Shown here: positions 34,898-45,900 of the stretch, in pieces
Layout of the letters: the number at the start of each line of letters is the position of its first letter
Numbering within the stretch: the first letter of the stretch is position 1
Source of the DNA: Klebsormidium nitens
Lineage: Eukaryota; Streptophyta; Klebsormidiophyceae; Klebsormidiales; Klebsormidiaceae
Length of the DNA: 64,000 bases
Assembly: GCA_000708835.1 (NCBI GenBank)
Contig: DF237240.1
Location: 31,023-95,022, forward strand
Reading direction: 5' to 3'
Made by a program: the position numbers and the translations under genes
Notes under the pieces: model-generated
Database searches by the model: none
Told to the model about the DNA's origin: nothing
Seen by the model: only the letters and a program-made list of their open reading frames with translations

Positions 34898-37800
34898 TCA
34901 GGTCAAATAGATATGTTTCAGATCAGAGAGTCTGCAAGTATGCAACTCGCAATTTTCGAACTCCTTACCTGTTAAGGAAAACAAAACTCCCCAATGGCTG
35001 ACAACCTGCAGGACAACACACAAGATGTTTTGCCAGGATCGTTATCAAACCGCATGTTTGCGTTGCGAGGTTGAACTTGACGGACTGGTAGCTCACTTCA
35101 GACAACGAGATTAAACGTACATTGCAGGGGTCTTCTGGGTAACAAAGTTGAAGCAAGACGTCAGCTGATTCGCCGTTCTTTCCACGAAAACGTTAGCCTA
35201 TACTTGGCCTTCAAAAGACTAGAATTGACCTTCAATCAACCTAGTGAGGCCATGACAAAGTTCAAGTCTCAAGGGCGTGACAGGACAGAATCGACAACCT
35301 CAGCCAATAGCTTTTCAAAAAACTGGAAACGCAGTTGTCTCGCCTTTGACCGCAGATCTTCCTCACTTCTTTCAAGTGACTTCGTCAAGCAATCACCTGC
35401 CGTTTCAGATCATTCCTGGACTTCTCTTGATCCTAAGCTGCTCAGAGAAGCCCTTCCCGATGAATAAAACGCAGTCACGCGCCGGCTGGACGACCAAATA
35501 GCTCACCGCAATCGTCCGCTCCGGCCGTGCCGCCAGCCATTCCTTGAAAGCTGCAACGCGCGCCCGGAAGATCTCAGGCGACTCGGGAAAGATGGCCAGC
35601 GGGTCGCCTTTCCCGTCAGTGTGCCACCAGATATCTGCACGTAAAGGCAGGTTCCACTGTCTGGGGTCGCCCTTCGACGCACGGGCTTTGCTTTCCAGCG
35701 TGCTTCAGGGTTCCAGAGAAAGGATCATGCCGGCAGATGTACACCGAAAGGACGACTGTCCGCAGGAGAAATCTTTCGGAGAGATGCACGCGTCCGCTGC
35801 TAGAATGGGAACGTGCAAACGCGAGGAGCGACGAACGTCAGATGCAGGAACACAGCACTCCCAAGGCAACCCGGTGGGGGTTCAATATTCTCGAACTTGT
35901 CAAAATAGAGCGTTGAAGAAACAGACCAGGATTGCGACTTTCGCCAAGCTGCCTGTATATGTGGTTGTCATCTTTGACACTGGATGCCTCTCAGAGTCTC
36001 AATAAGGTTGTTAGAAGAGATACCGTGACAAGGCCACAGGCGCTGCCGACGATCCTCTTCGTCGAAGACAACCGCAGATTTTGTGGTCAAAGAACATGCT
36101 GGACTTTGCACGAGGCCAGTTGAAGGAGTTGCCTTCCTCCGAGCCTGGTCGACGTTTCTGACCCTCTTCCCAGCCCAGCGACCAATGCTTATTGTCCGTC
36201 AGGAGTCCTCGAAAGTTCTACTCCGAAGGCCAAAACCTTTCTACCGCTCAACCAACACCATCAAGATGACTCAACCGTCGATGCTTCCAAAGAAACACAC
36301 AAGCAGCTGACGTTACGCTGACAACGGCGAGCTACTCACCGGCCAGCGAGGAAAAATCGAGGGCCGGGTACTCGAGCAGAAGGTCGTTCGGGTGGCGCCC
36401 AATGTCGGACGCCATCCACAGCCTTTCTCGTGCAAGCTCACACACTACCTGCTTACCACCGCAGAAGTAAAGTCAGAATCCGTGGATCAGACGACTGGTA
36501 CTCGTAGGCTCGCTTCGTGCACACAATGATCAAAGTGATTTTGCAAATCCAACTTCCAGTCTCTCTGCTGGTCGAGGGGGTCTTGGCTTACTCCTTAGTG
36601 TCTCGAAGCAAGAGCACGTGCATGCCATTGAGACTGCTCGAGCCGAATCTTTGTGCAAGCAAACCCAAAAGCACTGAAAGTGAATCAGATAAGTGTCTCT
36701 GCTTTCGAGCTCCGACGAACGGAGCTGCATTCTGGGCCGCTACAAAGCCCGGCCAGACTACGCCGTATGAAAATCAAACACTGGTTCTAAGAACCCACAA
36801 AACCGCTGCTCTGGTTTGTAAAAGCTGCAGGGGGCGACTGCAGATCTTAGAAGGCCATCAGAATCTTCCACAAAACCCCAGCTTTGCAATTCTCTCGCAA
36901 CAAGCACGACCAACACGACCCTCATCAGACATTAGCAACGCTTGACCTGATTGCGAACTGCCACAGTCTGGCTGGCTCCACAAGCTTCTGACGTCTTAAG
37001 AGCGGCCCTTCCAAAAGCGCCTTTACTCAAACTTGCTTGCGCAATTCCACTCCAGTTTCCGAGAAACTTGAAAGGCTTGACGCATATCCTTCCACTCCAA
37101 AGGCCTTACCGTTACGCAATCTCTGGGAAATATATATCCTTGACCCTTTTGATGAGCCGAAATCCCGGGTCGGTATTTTGCAAACTGTCAAAAAGTCTCA
37201 CCTTTGGGGCGTCAACGCCAGCAAAGGCCAGTTGCATGGTGTCCATTGCACGCGTAAGAGGTGATGTCACTATCAAATCGATTGGTCCCAACTCAGCCAC
37301 CTTCTTGTTCACCGACTTGGCCTGCACAGAAGCCTCCCCATTTGTCATCTCATGAGCCAGCCCGAGCAAACAAAGTCACAAAGACAACGAGCTATCGCCT
37401 GAGGATCTGACAGAGCAGCACCGAGAGTGTGGTACAATTTCAAGTGGACGTCCTTACAAGGGCCTTTCAAGTGTGGCCAATCTTGCTCACTCCACCTAGA
37501 TGAAAGACTAAGGTGTCCGGCAGGTTTGTTTTGTCGCACACTGTCTGTAACTGCAAGCAACTTACCTGTTCTCGACCTTCTGGTGTCAACCGTGTGTCAT
37601 ACATCAATGGATCTGTAAAACCTGCACATACAATCTTGAAATTAGTGCATCACACTAAAATCAAACCACTGGCAGGATTCAAAAATATGTAGGTTGCAGG
37701 AGAAGATACTCCTAACCGGTAAGGCACAGCGAATGTGGATTTTTGTTAAGAGGTAGAGAATCTGAACCATTCCAATTGTGTCCAGTGACAAACTGTAATG

Positions 37801-38560
37801 ATTGTGGCTTACTGGCAAAATCACCCTCTTTGCAGGTTTGATTCTTGCAGAAGTTGCTGGCCTTTAGGTGGTCTAGCTATTGAGGTCCCTCTAGTACGAG
37901 TTTCATGTGTCCTTTCTAAATACACGCTGGTCCAACTAAAGTCTCTTTGAGAAGCAATACAAAGTATTGTTGCCTTGACTGAGTGGGGATCCGATCTTTT
38001 CAAGCAGCTCTTACTCGCCTACTAGCTCGATTGTATTTCAACAATCTTTTGCAAGTTTACCCTCAGCAGCCAAATCCCCTCCGCTTACAGCAAGAACACG
38101 CTGCACCCTAACTGAGTAAAAAATAGAAGCTTGATCATGATATTGATTCAGCTGCTCCTTGCTATGATTGTGCAACGTATCTCCTAGATGAGTCAGGACG
38201 GCGCAGCGCTGGCTCGGGGTCATAACCTACAAGATCGACAAGCGTGGTGGTAATAAGTACAAAAGTGGGCAAGTAAGATACCGTACCTTGCGGAGCAGAT
38301 CCCAGGAACACATTCATCTCAGTAACTCCATGCCGCACCAGATGAAGAACCTTGTCGTCCTTAGAGGCTGCAGTATTGCTCTTCATTTCCTCCCCGCTCT
38401 TCTCGCTTCTGATTTCAGAATGTCCAGATTGTTTATCTGACGTTGCCCAAGGGGTATATTTCTGCAACATGGTTTTCTGCTGGCAGAACGAACAAGGCAG
38501 AAGAAACTGCTTGAAGGGTTTGAGCGATGGGGCGCACCGGCTCGCTATGGCCACCGCCAT
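34898..38560 (-). CDS. Histidine phosphatase superfamily (phosphoglycerate mutase-like) protein
   Basis: Six minus-strand exons: 38560-38287, 37612-37566, 37321-37202, 36448-36340, 35634-35507, 35005-34898; 261 residues with consistent phases. The RHG motif LHLVRHGVTEMN lies at the end of exon 1 and carries the phospho-accepting His. DTRLTPEGREQ and LIVTSPLTRAMDT follow, as in plant PGM-like proteins. The fourth exon gives RERLWMASDIGRHPNDLL and YPALDFSSL, and the fifth WLAARPERTIA. The second catalytic His sits in the last exon (VVSHWGVLFSLTG). The first 35 residues are basic and hydroxylated, a possible organelle targeting peptide. The family includes small-molecule and protein phosphatases, and the substrate cannot be read from the sequence. 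The start is the first in-frame ATG, because the frame continues upstream only through non-ATG codons. Confidence 0.88.
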
Positions 38561-38938
38561 GACTCTGGTACCATGCAGCGCATGGGTTTTTTGCGAAGCC
38601 CCGTCAGGGCGAAGCCTAGGATATAGGTCACCCTGTCTGTCCGACCCGAACGTCCAATCAGTTAGGGTGTCCACGTGTCACGTCTCAAAACGTCGAGCAT
38701 TCTCCGAACAGCTAGGCCCAGGACTCGGAAAGACATTCACCGGTCGAACGTTCTAAGGGCCCGCGTAGTGACGTGCAGTACTCGGTTGACTTTCAAATGC
38801 CCCGAGCATTCTCTGGACCAGCGCCTCACTTTGCTTCCTGAGCCGTCGATTAGAAAGCAACAAAATTTGGGACGGAGGATCAAGTGCATTGCGGACTGCG
38901 GACGGTTCCCAATGGTGCCAGCCGGCCCAATAGAAAGC

Positions 38939-39081
38939 GGGGGGGTTCGGGGGGCAGCAGCCCCCCCGATTCATGAATGTTGTATAAGTTGTGAGCCTAG
39001 CTGCTCGCTAAAGTAGGTACCGGTAGGTTGATCGGGTTTTTCATTGAAGTCGGGGGGGTTTGGGGGGGCGGCAGCCCCCCC
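38939..39081. repeat. Two G-run/C-run hairpin repeats
   Basis: Copy 1 (38939-38967) is G7-TTC-G6-CAGCAG-C7. Copy 2 (39052-39081) is G7-TTT-G7-CGGCAG-C7. The second G run and the C run form a perfect stem with a six-base loop, and the first G run could compete for the C run. The copies are about 110 bp apart in the same orientation. On the minus strand both read as Gly-Gly...Pro-Pro-Asn-Pro-Pro in an open frame, so a coding origin is possible. Confidence 0.8.
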
Positions 39082-39231
39082 AATATCGTTTGAGTAGAAA
39101 ACTTTTGGACAGGGGGGGTGCGGGCTTCGCTTTTTTGCAGACGAACGTCTGCCCAAGAAACTAGTCAAGATCAGATTTCAGATCTGCTGGTGCCAGCTAA
39201 AATTTCAAGATGCTCTCCCGATTTCCGGTGC

Positions 39232-39655
39232 CTATGTAGGTACCGGGGATGGCAGCGCAAATGATGCAGCATTTTGGCTTATAGATTTAAGTTGGTGTAA
39301 TTTTGTTTCATGTTGAAATAATTTTGTATCGAGTTGCTGGAGTTTGTAATCGAGTTGTTGGAATTTGTAATCGAGTCGTCGGAGTTTGTAATCGAGTTGA
39401 AGTACTTCGTAATCGAGTTGTAGTAGTTTGCAATCGAGTTGTAGTACTTTGCAATCAAGTTGTTGGAGTTTGTAATCGAGTTGTTGAATCGACTCGCGGG
39501 TGACGGAGCACCACCTAAATTCGCGGAGTAAGTCGATGATATACTTCTGTGCCGTCCGATCAGAGACAGCAATGATCGGACGGTTGATCGCAGATCTGCT
39601 TTTAGCCCCAAGCGAAATTTCTCCGGACAGGTTCGAACTGGGGTTAGCTGTTGAT
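39232..39655 (-). CDS. Coiled-coil heptad-repeat frame, possible exon or gene fragment
   Basis: A minus-strand frame is open from about 39655 to a TAG at 39232 and has no ATG, so it would be a last exon; a CAACAG that could act as acceptor lies at its start. The first part reads ANPSSNLSGEISLGAKSRS, then TAQKYIIDLLREF. It is followed by about eight heptads of the type QQLDYKL (variants LQLDCKV, RRLDYKF), with Leu at fixed spacing, and then a 17-residue tail. Such regular heptads predict a long coiled coil. The heptads are encoded by a 21-bp minisatellite. A second minus-strand frame through the same DNA, open from an upstream ATG, would give Asn/Ser/Ile repeats (NSITNSN). The heptad frame looks more protein-like, but expression is unproven. 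Confidence 0.4.
39322..39487. repeat. 21-bp minisatellite
   Basis: About eight units of GAGTTTGTAATCGAGTTGTT-like sequence lie head to tail with a period of 21 bp. Because 21 is a multiple of three, every frame through it is periodic by seven residues. Confidence 0.9.
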
Positions 39656-40609
39656 TAAAAACTGGTTGCGACACAGGCGGAAGGTTATTCAAGCCAAAAC
39701 CGCGGCGATATCAAAGTCTTCCTCAAACTGCAAAGATCAGGATTTTCCAGCAGCCCGTTTAGGCAAACTAGACCCGGCCACTCCTGGGTTAAAGAGTGCG
39801 GGGGCAGGAAACCCAAAAAATGACGGGTGGCGCTCGCCGCAATGATTGTAGCAATTTGACAACTACCCAAATCAACTTGGTTACAAATTACAACAACTTA
39901 TCCAATAAGTTAAACGAGTACAATTTAAACTCATTTGGCGTATACGATCGCAACATGAATTGTTGCATCATTTGCGCTGCAATAACCGGGTCCGTACGCA
40001 TGCATGAATGCGCGAGTGGGCAGTTTGAAGAGACGGCCGTTAGGGTGACTCGGGCACCGGGCATCTCTGCCTTTTCACCGGGCCCTACCAGTGAGAATTA
40101 CCGGTCGGTATCCTACTGGTATACGAGTTGGCATGCCGCATTAACAGTCAGGACCAGCCGGTTACTCATAGCTCAAAGGCCGGCTTGTCTCCCGGGGTAG
40201 CACCTTGCAAGGAAAAGACGGTGGAAACGAACGGGTCAGCCGTCTGGACCGTGATCTGGCTAGCGGTCGCCGGTCCTCGACTGCAACTTCAAGCTCTCGA
40301 AATGCAACACAGAACTCTGATCGACTCTGACTCCGAGTCTTGGTCCCAGCTGAAACTTGAAAGTTGAAACCATAGGCCCGTGATGTTGGGGGCCAGCGTG
40401 CCATTCTAATTTCTAGAGGCATTGTCAATGATCGTCTTTATACTTTAGATCGCGTGTTAGCCAGCGATTCTAGAGCAGCATTGAGCAGTTCTGGGGCAAC
40501 CTGGTCACCTGTGGCGGTGGTGGTTGGGAAATGTGATGGTCTTCGGTTGTGGCAAAATATAGGTTGGACTTCGTGACTTGCTTGTCAGCTGATGCTGCAT
40601 TCTTGAATC

Positions 40610-42148
40610 ATGGCGCACAATGTGTCTGACAAGAAGTTGAAGAAGGGCGCCAGAGCTGCAGAAAAGATTGATGTCAAGGACTTCCCACTTCCGTATGAAC
40701 TCTTTCCACCGCCGCTGCATCCTAATCTTATCAGAACTCCCTTCAGTGAGGAACAAAAAGCCAGGGTTGCAAGGCTTGTAGCTATCGTATCTGAGATGCT
40801 TAGTTCGTGGGCTGAGACCATTTGGGGGATTGAAGAGGACATGTGGCCTGAGAAAGATATTCTCATGTGGGAGTCTGCTGTGAACTCTTATGAGGAAGTG
40901 TTGCGACGACGGAAATTGAAAGTAAGCAGGGGCCAGGCTTACTCTTCCTAGGACAATCTGCATAATCGGCTGGATATAGAGGGTAGAAACTCCATGAGTT
41001 TGTGAACAAACTTCTGGTCTACCTTTAGCTCAACGACTGCACAACAGCCGCTTGTGCTTGTGCTTGTGTTTGTGCTTGTGCTTGTGCTTGTGTCTGCCGA
41101 AAAGAAAAGGTGCGAGTTGGCAGAATGGTGCGTTCACGGACTGTTCCTTATCCCTCCATTCATACCTGCTTCTAGATGTTTGCATTGTCTCCATTGGGAT
41201 AGTGGTGCCTGAAGCGAGGGGCTGCGGGTGTTCTTCTCATGCAAAGGGTGAAATTATGAGCCGCTTCGAATCTATTAGGAGACCACTATGAATTCTTTGC
41301 ATTGGGATAGGAACATTGATGCAATCTGAATGTTGAGGCTGTCAACCAGATCGCGTAGTAGAGTCTCCCAGCTTCAGCAGTCAGTTGTTTCTACATTTGC
41401 TTGAAACTCTCTACTCGCTTGTGTCATCTCAGGTCAAGCCAAGCACGCGCAGTGAGCGGCTTCAGATCTTGAGGCAATGCTACAGATTTTACACAGAAGA
41501 CTACGGCCCTCCTGACAAGATGCAGCTGGAGCGTCTCGTATTTGAAAGCTGTCAGGCCATTTACGAGGAGCGCAAGGGTGTGATCCAACAAGCAGTTGAG
41601 AAAACAAAGGCCTTGCTGGCTCTAGCGGACTTCTGCGAACTGTGCCATCTGCACAATGTGGGCTTCCGGCTATGTGGCAGGTGAGGATGACTGCCTCTGT
41701 GCAACTCTTTTTTGTTTGTGTCTTCTCGTCATTCAACGAAGCAATTGTGGAGTGGGTGCAAGTTTCATCAGTTGTGGACAGAATTGCTTCAGTTTGCAGA
41801 AGCGTCGTGAAGTTGACAACATGAACGAACAAGCAATGGCGATAGTTAAGTCGTTCATGCTGTCCATTCGAGTGGGATTGAACTTAATGCTGATCACGGA
41901 AGCCTTTGAAGATTCCCTCCCTGTCGTGCAGGTGTAAAGCTGTGAAGTACTGTAGTGAAAAATGTCAGAAGGAAGATTGGAAGAAAAAGCAGGGCGGTCA
42001 TAAGGAGGTCTGCAACGCTGTTCAGAGGGGTGAATTGAAACCTGAAAATGTTCCACGGTTGAAAGTAATGACCATGGTGCCAACGCACGCCGCTAATGCT
42101 CTCATTCCTGCTTACGTGATGACCCCTAAGTTCGTATATAAAGCTTAG
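40610..42148 (+). CDS. MYND-type zinc-finger protein (small)
   Basis: Exons 40610-40921, 41433-41680, 41932-42148 (TAG); 258 residues, phases consistent. The N-terminal 160 residues are helical and charged, with no recognised domain. A MYND zinc finger follows, split by the last intron: C172-x2-C175, C185-x2-C188, C194-x3-C198, H210-x3-C214 (motifs FCELCHLHN, CKAVKYCSEKCQ, GGHKEVC). MYND fingers usually mediate protein-protein contacts. The tail of about 45 residues ends MTPKFVYKA. Intron 1 contains a CTTGTG hexanucleotide array. The gene diverges from the histidine phosphatase and converges with the CHR19-like helicase. Confidence 0.87.
41051..41092 (+). repeat. (CTTGTG)7 microsatellite in MYND-gene intron 1
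   Basis: There are seven consecutive hexamers, the fourth being TTTGTG. It lies about 340 bp upstream of exon 2 in the intron. Confidence 0.95.
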
Positions 42149-42971
42149 AGCAGTCGCAGGTATGGTCGATTAAGAAGCTCGCCACGCACCGGACTTCGAA
42201 ACATGCGATTGTCGAGTATATAACACACTGACATGGTCGATTTGAGGCCTGATATGCACTTGAATCTTCCAACACGTACCGTCGTCACATGGTTGGCCAG
42301 ATTCGAGGAAAGTTGGTCTCATTAACACAAATAAGTTGGTTATTCGATCATCAACATAGACGAGCCTGCGATGTGGCTTTCGATGCCGTTCGAATTATTT
42401 GATAACTCATGCAGAACGTCGGACTACCATGAACTACCATCACTCTGGTCGGATCCTATTCGGTAGCATGCAACTTACGGACTGGACATCCTTGCTGCTG
42501 CTTAATAATTCATTAGCAGCACGTGCACGACAACATTGATTGGTGACATGTCACACAGTCATTCGGATATATTTCTCATGCCTCCAATGTGGCTCATGCA
42601 AGCCTAGATTGAAGCGCTATAACATGTACTAACCCTGAAATTCTGATAGAGACTTTGCCGCCCAGTCCTTGATACAAAGGGATGCACACGATCATCAAAT
42701 CGATGAGCTACTGATACATGGATCACCGGTTTTTTCAAGCCTCCTCTGAAGTTGACAGAGATACAGAATCGGATAATTGACTTTAAAGGGAATTCTGCAA
42801 AGACCACATATGCTATGTACCTACATGGGCCCGGCCAATGATACTGCACAAACCTCGACTTCATATGTGCCTGAGCTTGCGCAAACACGCCCTTGCGGAA
42901 CAAGTCAACCCGTGCGTTGCCCGATTTACGGCAACAGAAATGAATCGAGGGGGAGCTTCTGCAATCGCGTA
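42149..42971. other. Convergent intergenic region
   Basis: It lies between the 3' ends of the MYND gene (+) and the helicase gene (-). I see no gene or repeat in it. Confidence 0.5.
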
Positions 42972-45900
42972 TTAATCGGCCAGCAAACTGGCCAGGATTT
43001 CTCCCATGCTCTTGCTGTCGGAATCACCAGATGATTTGCCCGTGTCCGTCAGGACGGCTGCATCCAGGCTGAGCTTGCGGTTCGCAATCTCCAGAATGCT
43101 CTCGTCCACCGTCTGTGCCGAAACCAGCCTGCAGAAAATGCGCTGCATGAGCTTCGGCGCCTCCTCTGGTTAGCGAAGGGGCCTGGATATACTATGTACA
43201 CAAGCTGAGCAGCATTGGATGAACAGATGGATGTCGGCGGGGAAAACAACAAGCTCCACCTGACGACCGGAGTCGGTTTACTGAGTCTCCAACTCGCTGG
43301 CTGGTCAGCAGAAACTCGCCTCGAAAATTCGAGGCTTCCATGATTTGACCTTGCAATCAAGAAATCAGGCCGCAATCCGCAGGTTGTCCGATTGAACTGC
43401 TCGATTCTCAAAGGGGGAAAGTTGCTTGGCACGGCGCGGAAGCGGAATCAGGCACAAAAGCCCCGATACATGGAGGCAAACGACGCGGCAAGAACGTTCC
43501 AGCCGGCAGGACGAACGCCGACCATCTCACTCGTAGACCTTGACGGGCCTCGTCTAATCGTCCAAATCAAACCAAACCCGCAACCGTTCCTCATGCGAAT
43601 GCCGCTTAACAAAGAATCCATACAACACACAGAGAGGGTCCAGAGGACGTCACGAAATACGCGACTTTGACCCGTTAACAGTGACGGCCGCGTCTGGCCG
43701 CCGAGATCGTATACGGCACCGTCTTTCTTCTTGGAGACGTCAGCCAACAAGTTATACCAGCACAAGGACGGTGAAATGACGTCACGCGGTAGAGGAGCCT
43801 GACCTGTAGACAGTGACGGGCCGCGTCTGGCCGATACGGTGGCAGCGGTCCTCCGCCTGGCGGTCGACCTGCGGATTGAAGTCCACGTCGTGCAGAATCA
43901 CCGTGTCAGCGCCCGTCAGATTCAGGCCCTGCAGTAGCCACGAGAAACGATTGCTGACGTCAGCCTAGCGTGAGCATGGGAGTGAGCGTTCAGAGAGTCG
44001 TGCCATGCTGGGCAGGCGGTTGCTCGGGGGCGATCGGGCGGGGCGTGGCGTCGAAGGGGCAGTCAGCACAGCCCGGGAAAGGGAGCCGTGCCTGTCGAAG
44101 GGGGAGAAAGAGGCGGAACAACCATCGACTGGCTTACAACCGGCCTTATTACATAGGAAATCAAGAAAAAGGGACAATCTAAAAGAAGCGGCTGATCTAG
44201 TTGACTCCCTGCTCTTGCTGGTCCGGTAAAGCAAGCAGGCTCTTATCTATAAGGTAGCTCAAGTCGCGAGCAAAGCTAGCTGCTTTGAAGAGATGCTCTC
44301 GGGGGCACGGGGATGGGGTCCCCGGCCCATAAGAAAGTCGCGCCGGCAGTCAAGGACGACCGGGTGTTTCCTCCGGGAGGGTCCCTCAACTCCGACTGCC
44401 AACAGTAAGTGAGCCAATTTCCCAAGATAGCTTTTTGCAGCCCCAAAGAATCAGCCCGTCTTTTACCTCGAGCAGATTTGTTCGCTCCCCTCCTTCTGCA
44501 GGCTCAGGTGCCGGGCAATGGCTCAGAGAGAGACATCACTGAGAAGAGCAATTGCCCTTATAAGACGATTATTATCCTACTCGAAAACCAGAAACGACTA
44601 AGGTGAACAACCTTACCTGCCCCCCCGCTCTCGTTGACAGCAGGAACGCAAACAGATTATCGTCCTGGTTGAAGCGGTCCACCAGCGCCTGGCGCTCGGA
44701 CACCTGCGTGCTGCCGTCCAGTCGGACGTACGAAAAGCCGAGCAGCTCCAGCACCCACTCCAGCACGTCCAGCATCGCCGTCCACTGGCTGAAGATCAAC
44801 GGCCGGGAACTCTTGGCGCGCAGTGCGGGGAGGAGCTGGGTCAGCACCTGGGGGACGGAGGAATCTGGTTTTGTCGAAGCTTCACAGTTCGTGTCCGAAC
44901 CTTCTGCGATCGAGTAAAGTCACACAATTTCTGTACCTTCATTCAGTGTTGAAGCTTCAAGAATCAAACTCTGCGGTCAATCATCGAAGTTCTATACTAC
45001 CGAGAAATTCGTGCTTCACTTGCATCCCGCTCATAACCTCGACGTTAAAACTGCGGTACGATGAAAGTAAAATCATGAAACAATGCTGTGACTCGAGGAC
45101 GTCAGGGCGAAGAGCCTTTGAGTGTAAGGAGCGACGCCTCACCTCGCACTTGCCGGATGCCAGGGCTTCTTCCCGGCTGAGGGTCTTCTCGGCTAGCCCG
45201 GGGTACTGTCCGCATACCTGCATTGGATATTTTTGAGAACTTAGAGAACATGACAAGGGCCGTGCCTAAATATGCAATCCGTCATTCAGATTCGTTGACT
45301 TTGCCATGTCCGAAAGAGAGAGCGTGCACAGAAGCTCGACTTCGTCGGCAAAACCGTCACTTTTGAAAGCCCGTTCGAGGATCTTCGGTCGGTTTCTGCA
45401 GCCAAATTGTTGCCACGTGGCTCGCTGCGACGTGTATAGCGAGGCCGTACAAATCGAGGAAGCCTCTGTTTTGGCTGGTCGCTTACCTGATGCAAATCGT
45501 AGTCGCTACTACCTTGCAACTCATCGTATATCTGCGAAAGACAAACGTAGGATATGGAATTCGAGGTGAAAGCGAGCAGCCAAAAGCACGTCGCCAAGAT
45601 CCGTTCATTGGAGCTTCCGACGAGTGGGTGAGAATGCAAAGCTCTCAAAAAAGAGATCTTTCGATTGAGCGAGGGCCGAAAACAAACGACATCATCAAAA
45701 AGCGGACGAGGTGATACGCGAAGAATCAGAGGAGACAGAGAGGGCCCTGCAATCTCCAGAATTGCGACCGCGCTCAGAGGAGGTGCAGCGCTTAATCAGA
45801 ACAGGCTGATGGGCTCACTCTATCAACGGACGCTTCAACGTTGTACACTCCCCAAGAGTGCAGCTTCTCCGCAATGCTTCGGACGTCCGAGTCGGAGAAC

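Larger units (their letters stand above)
38561..40609. other. Divergent intergenic region with repeats
   Basis: It lies between the histidine phosphatase (-) and MYND (+) genes. It contains two G/C hairpin repeats (38939-39081), a coiled-coil repeat frame (39232-39655) and otherwise no supported gene. The stretch 39850-39955 is AT-rich with repeated AACAACTT/AACTTATC words. Confidence 0.5.

Noticed and set aside
34965-35156. Independent minus-strand ORF near the end of the histidine phosphatase
   Set aside because: The real signal is the last phosphatase exon (35005-34898) in another frame, which contains the catalytic SHWG.
39279-39692. Open frame giving Asn/Ser/Ile repeats through the 21-bp minisatellite
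   Set aside because: The same minus-strand DNA has another open frame with ideal Leu heptads and better flanking composition. The Asn/Ser frame is most likely its shadow.
41051-41092. CRISPR-like or regulatory array
   Set aside because: It is a simple (CTTGTG)n microsatellite in an intron of a eukaryotic gene.
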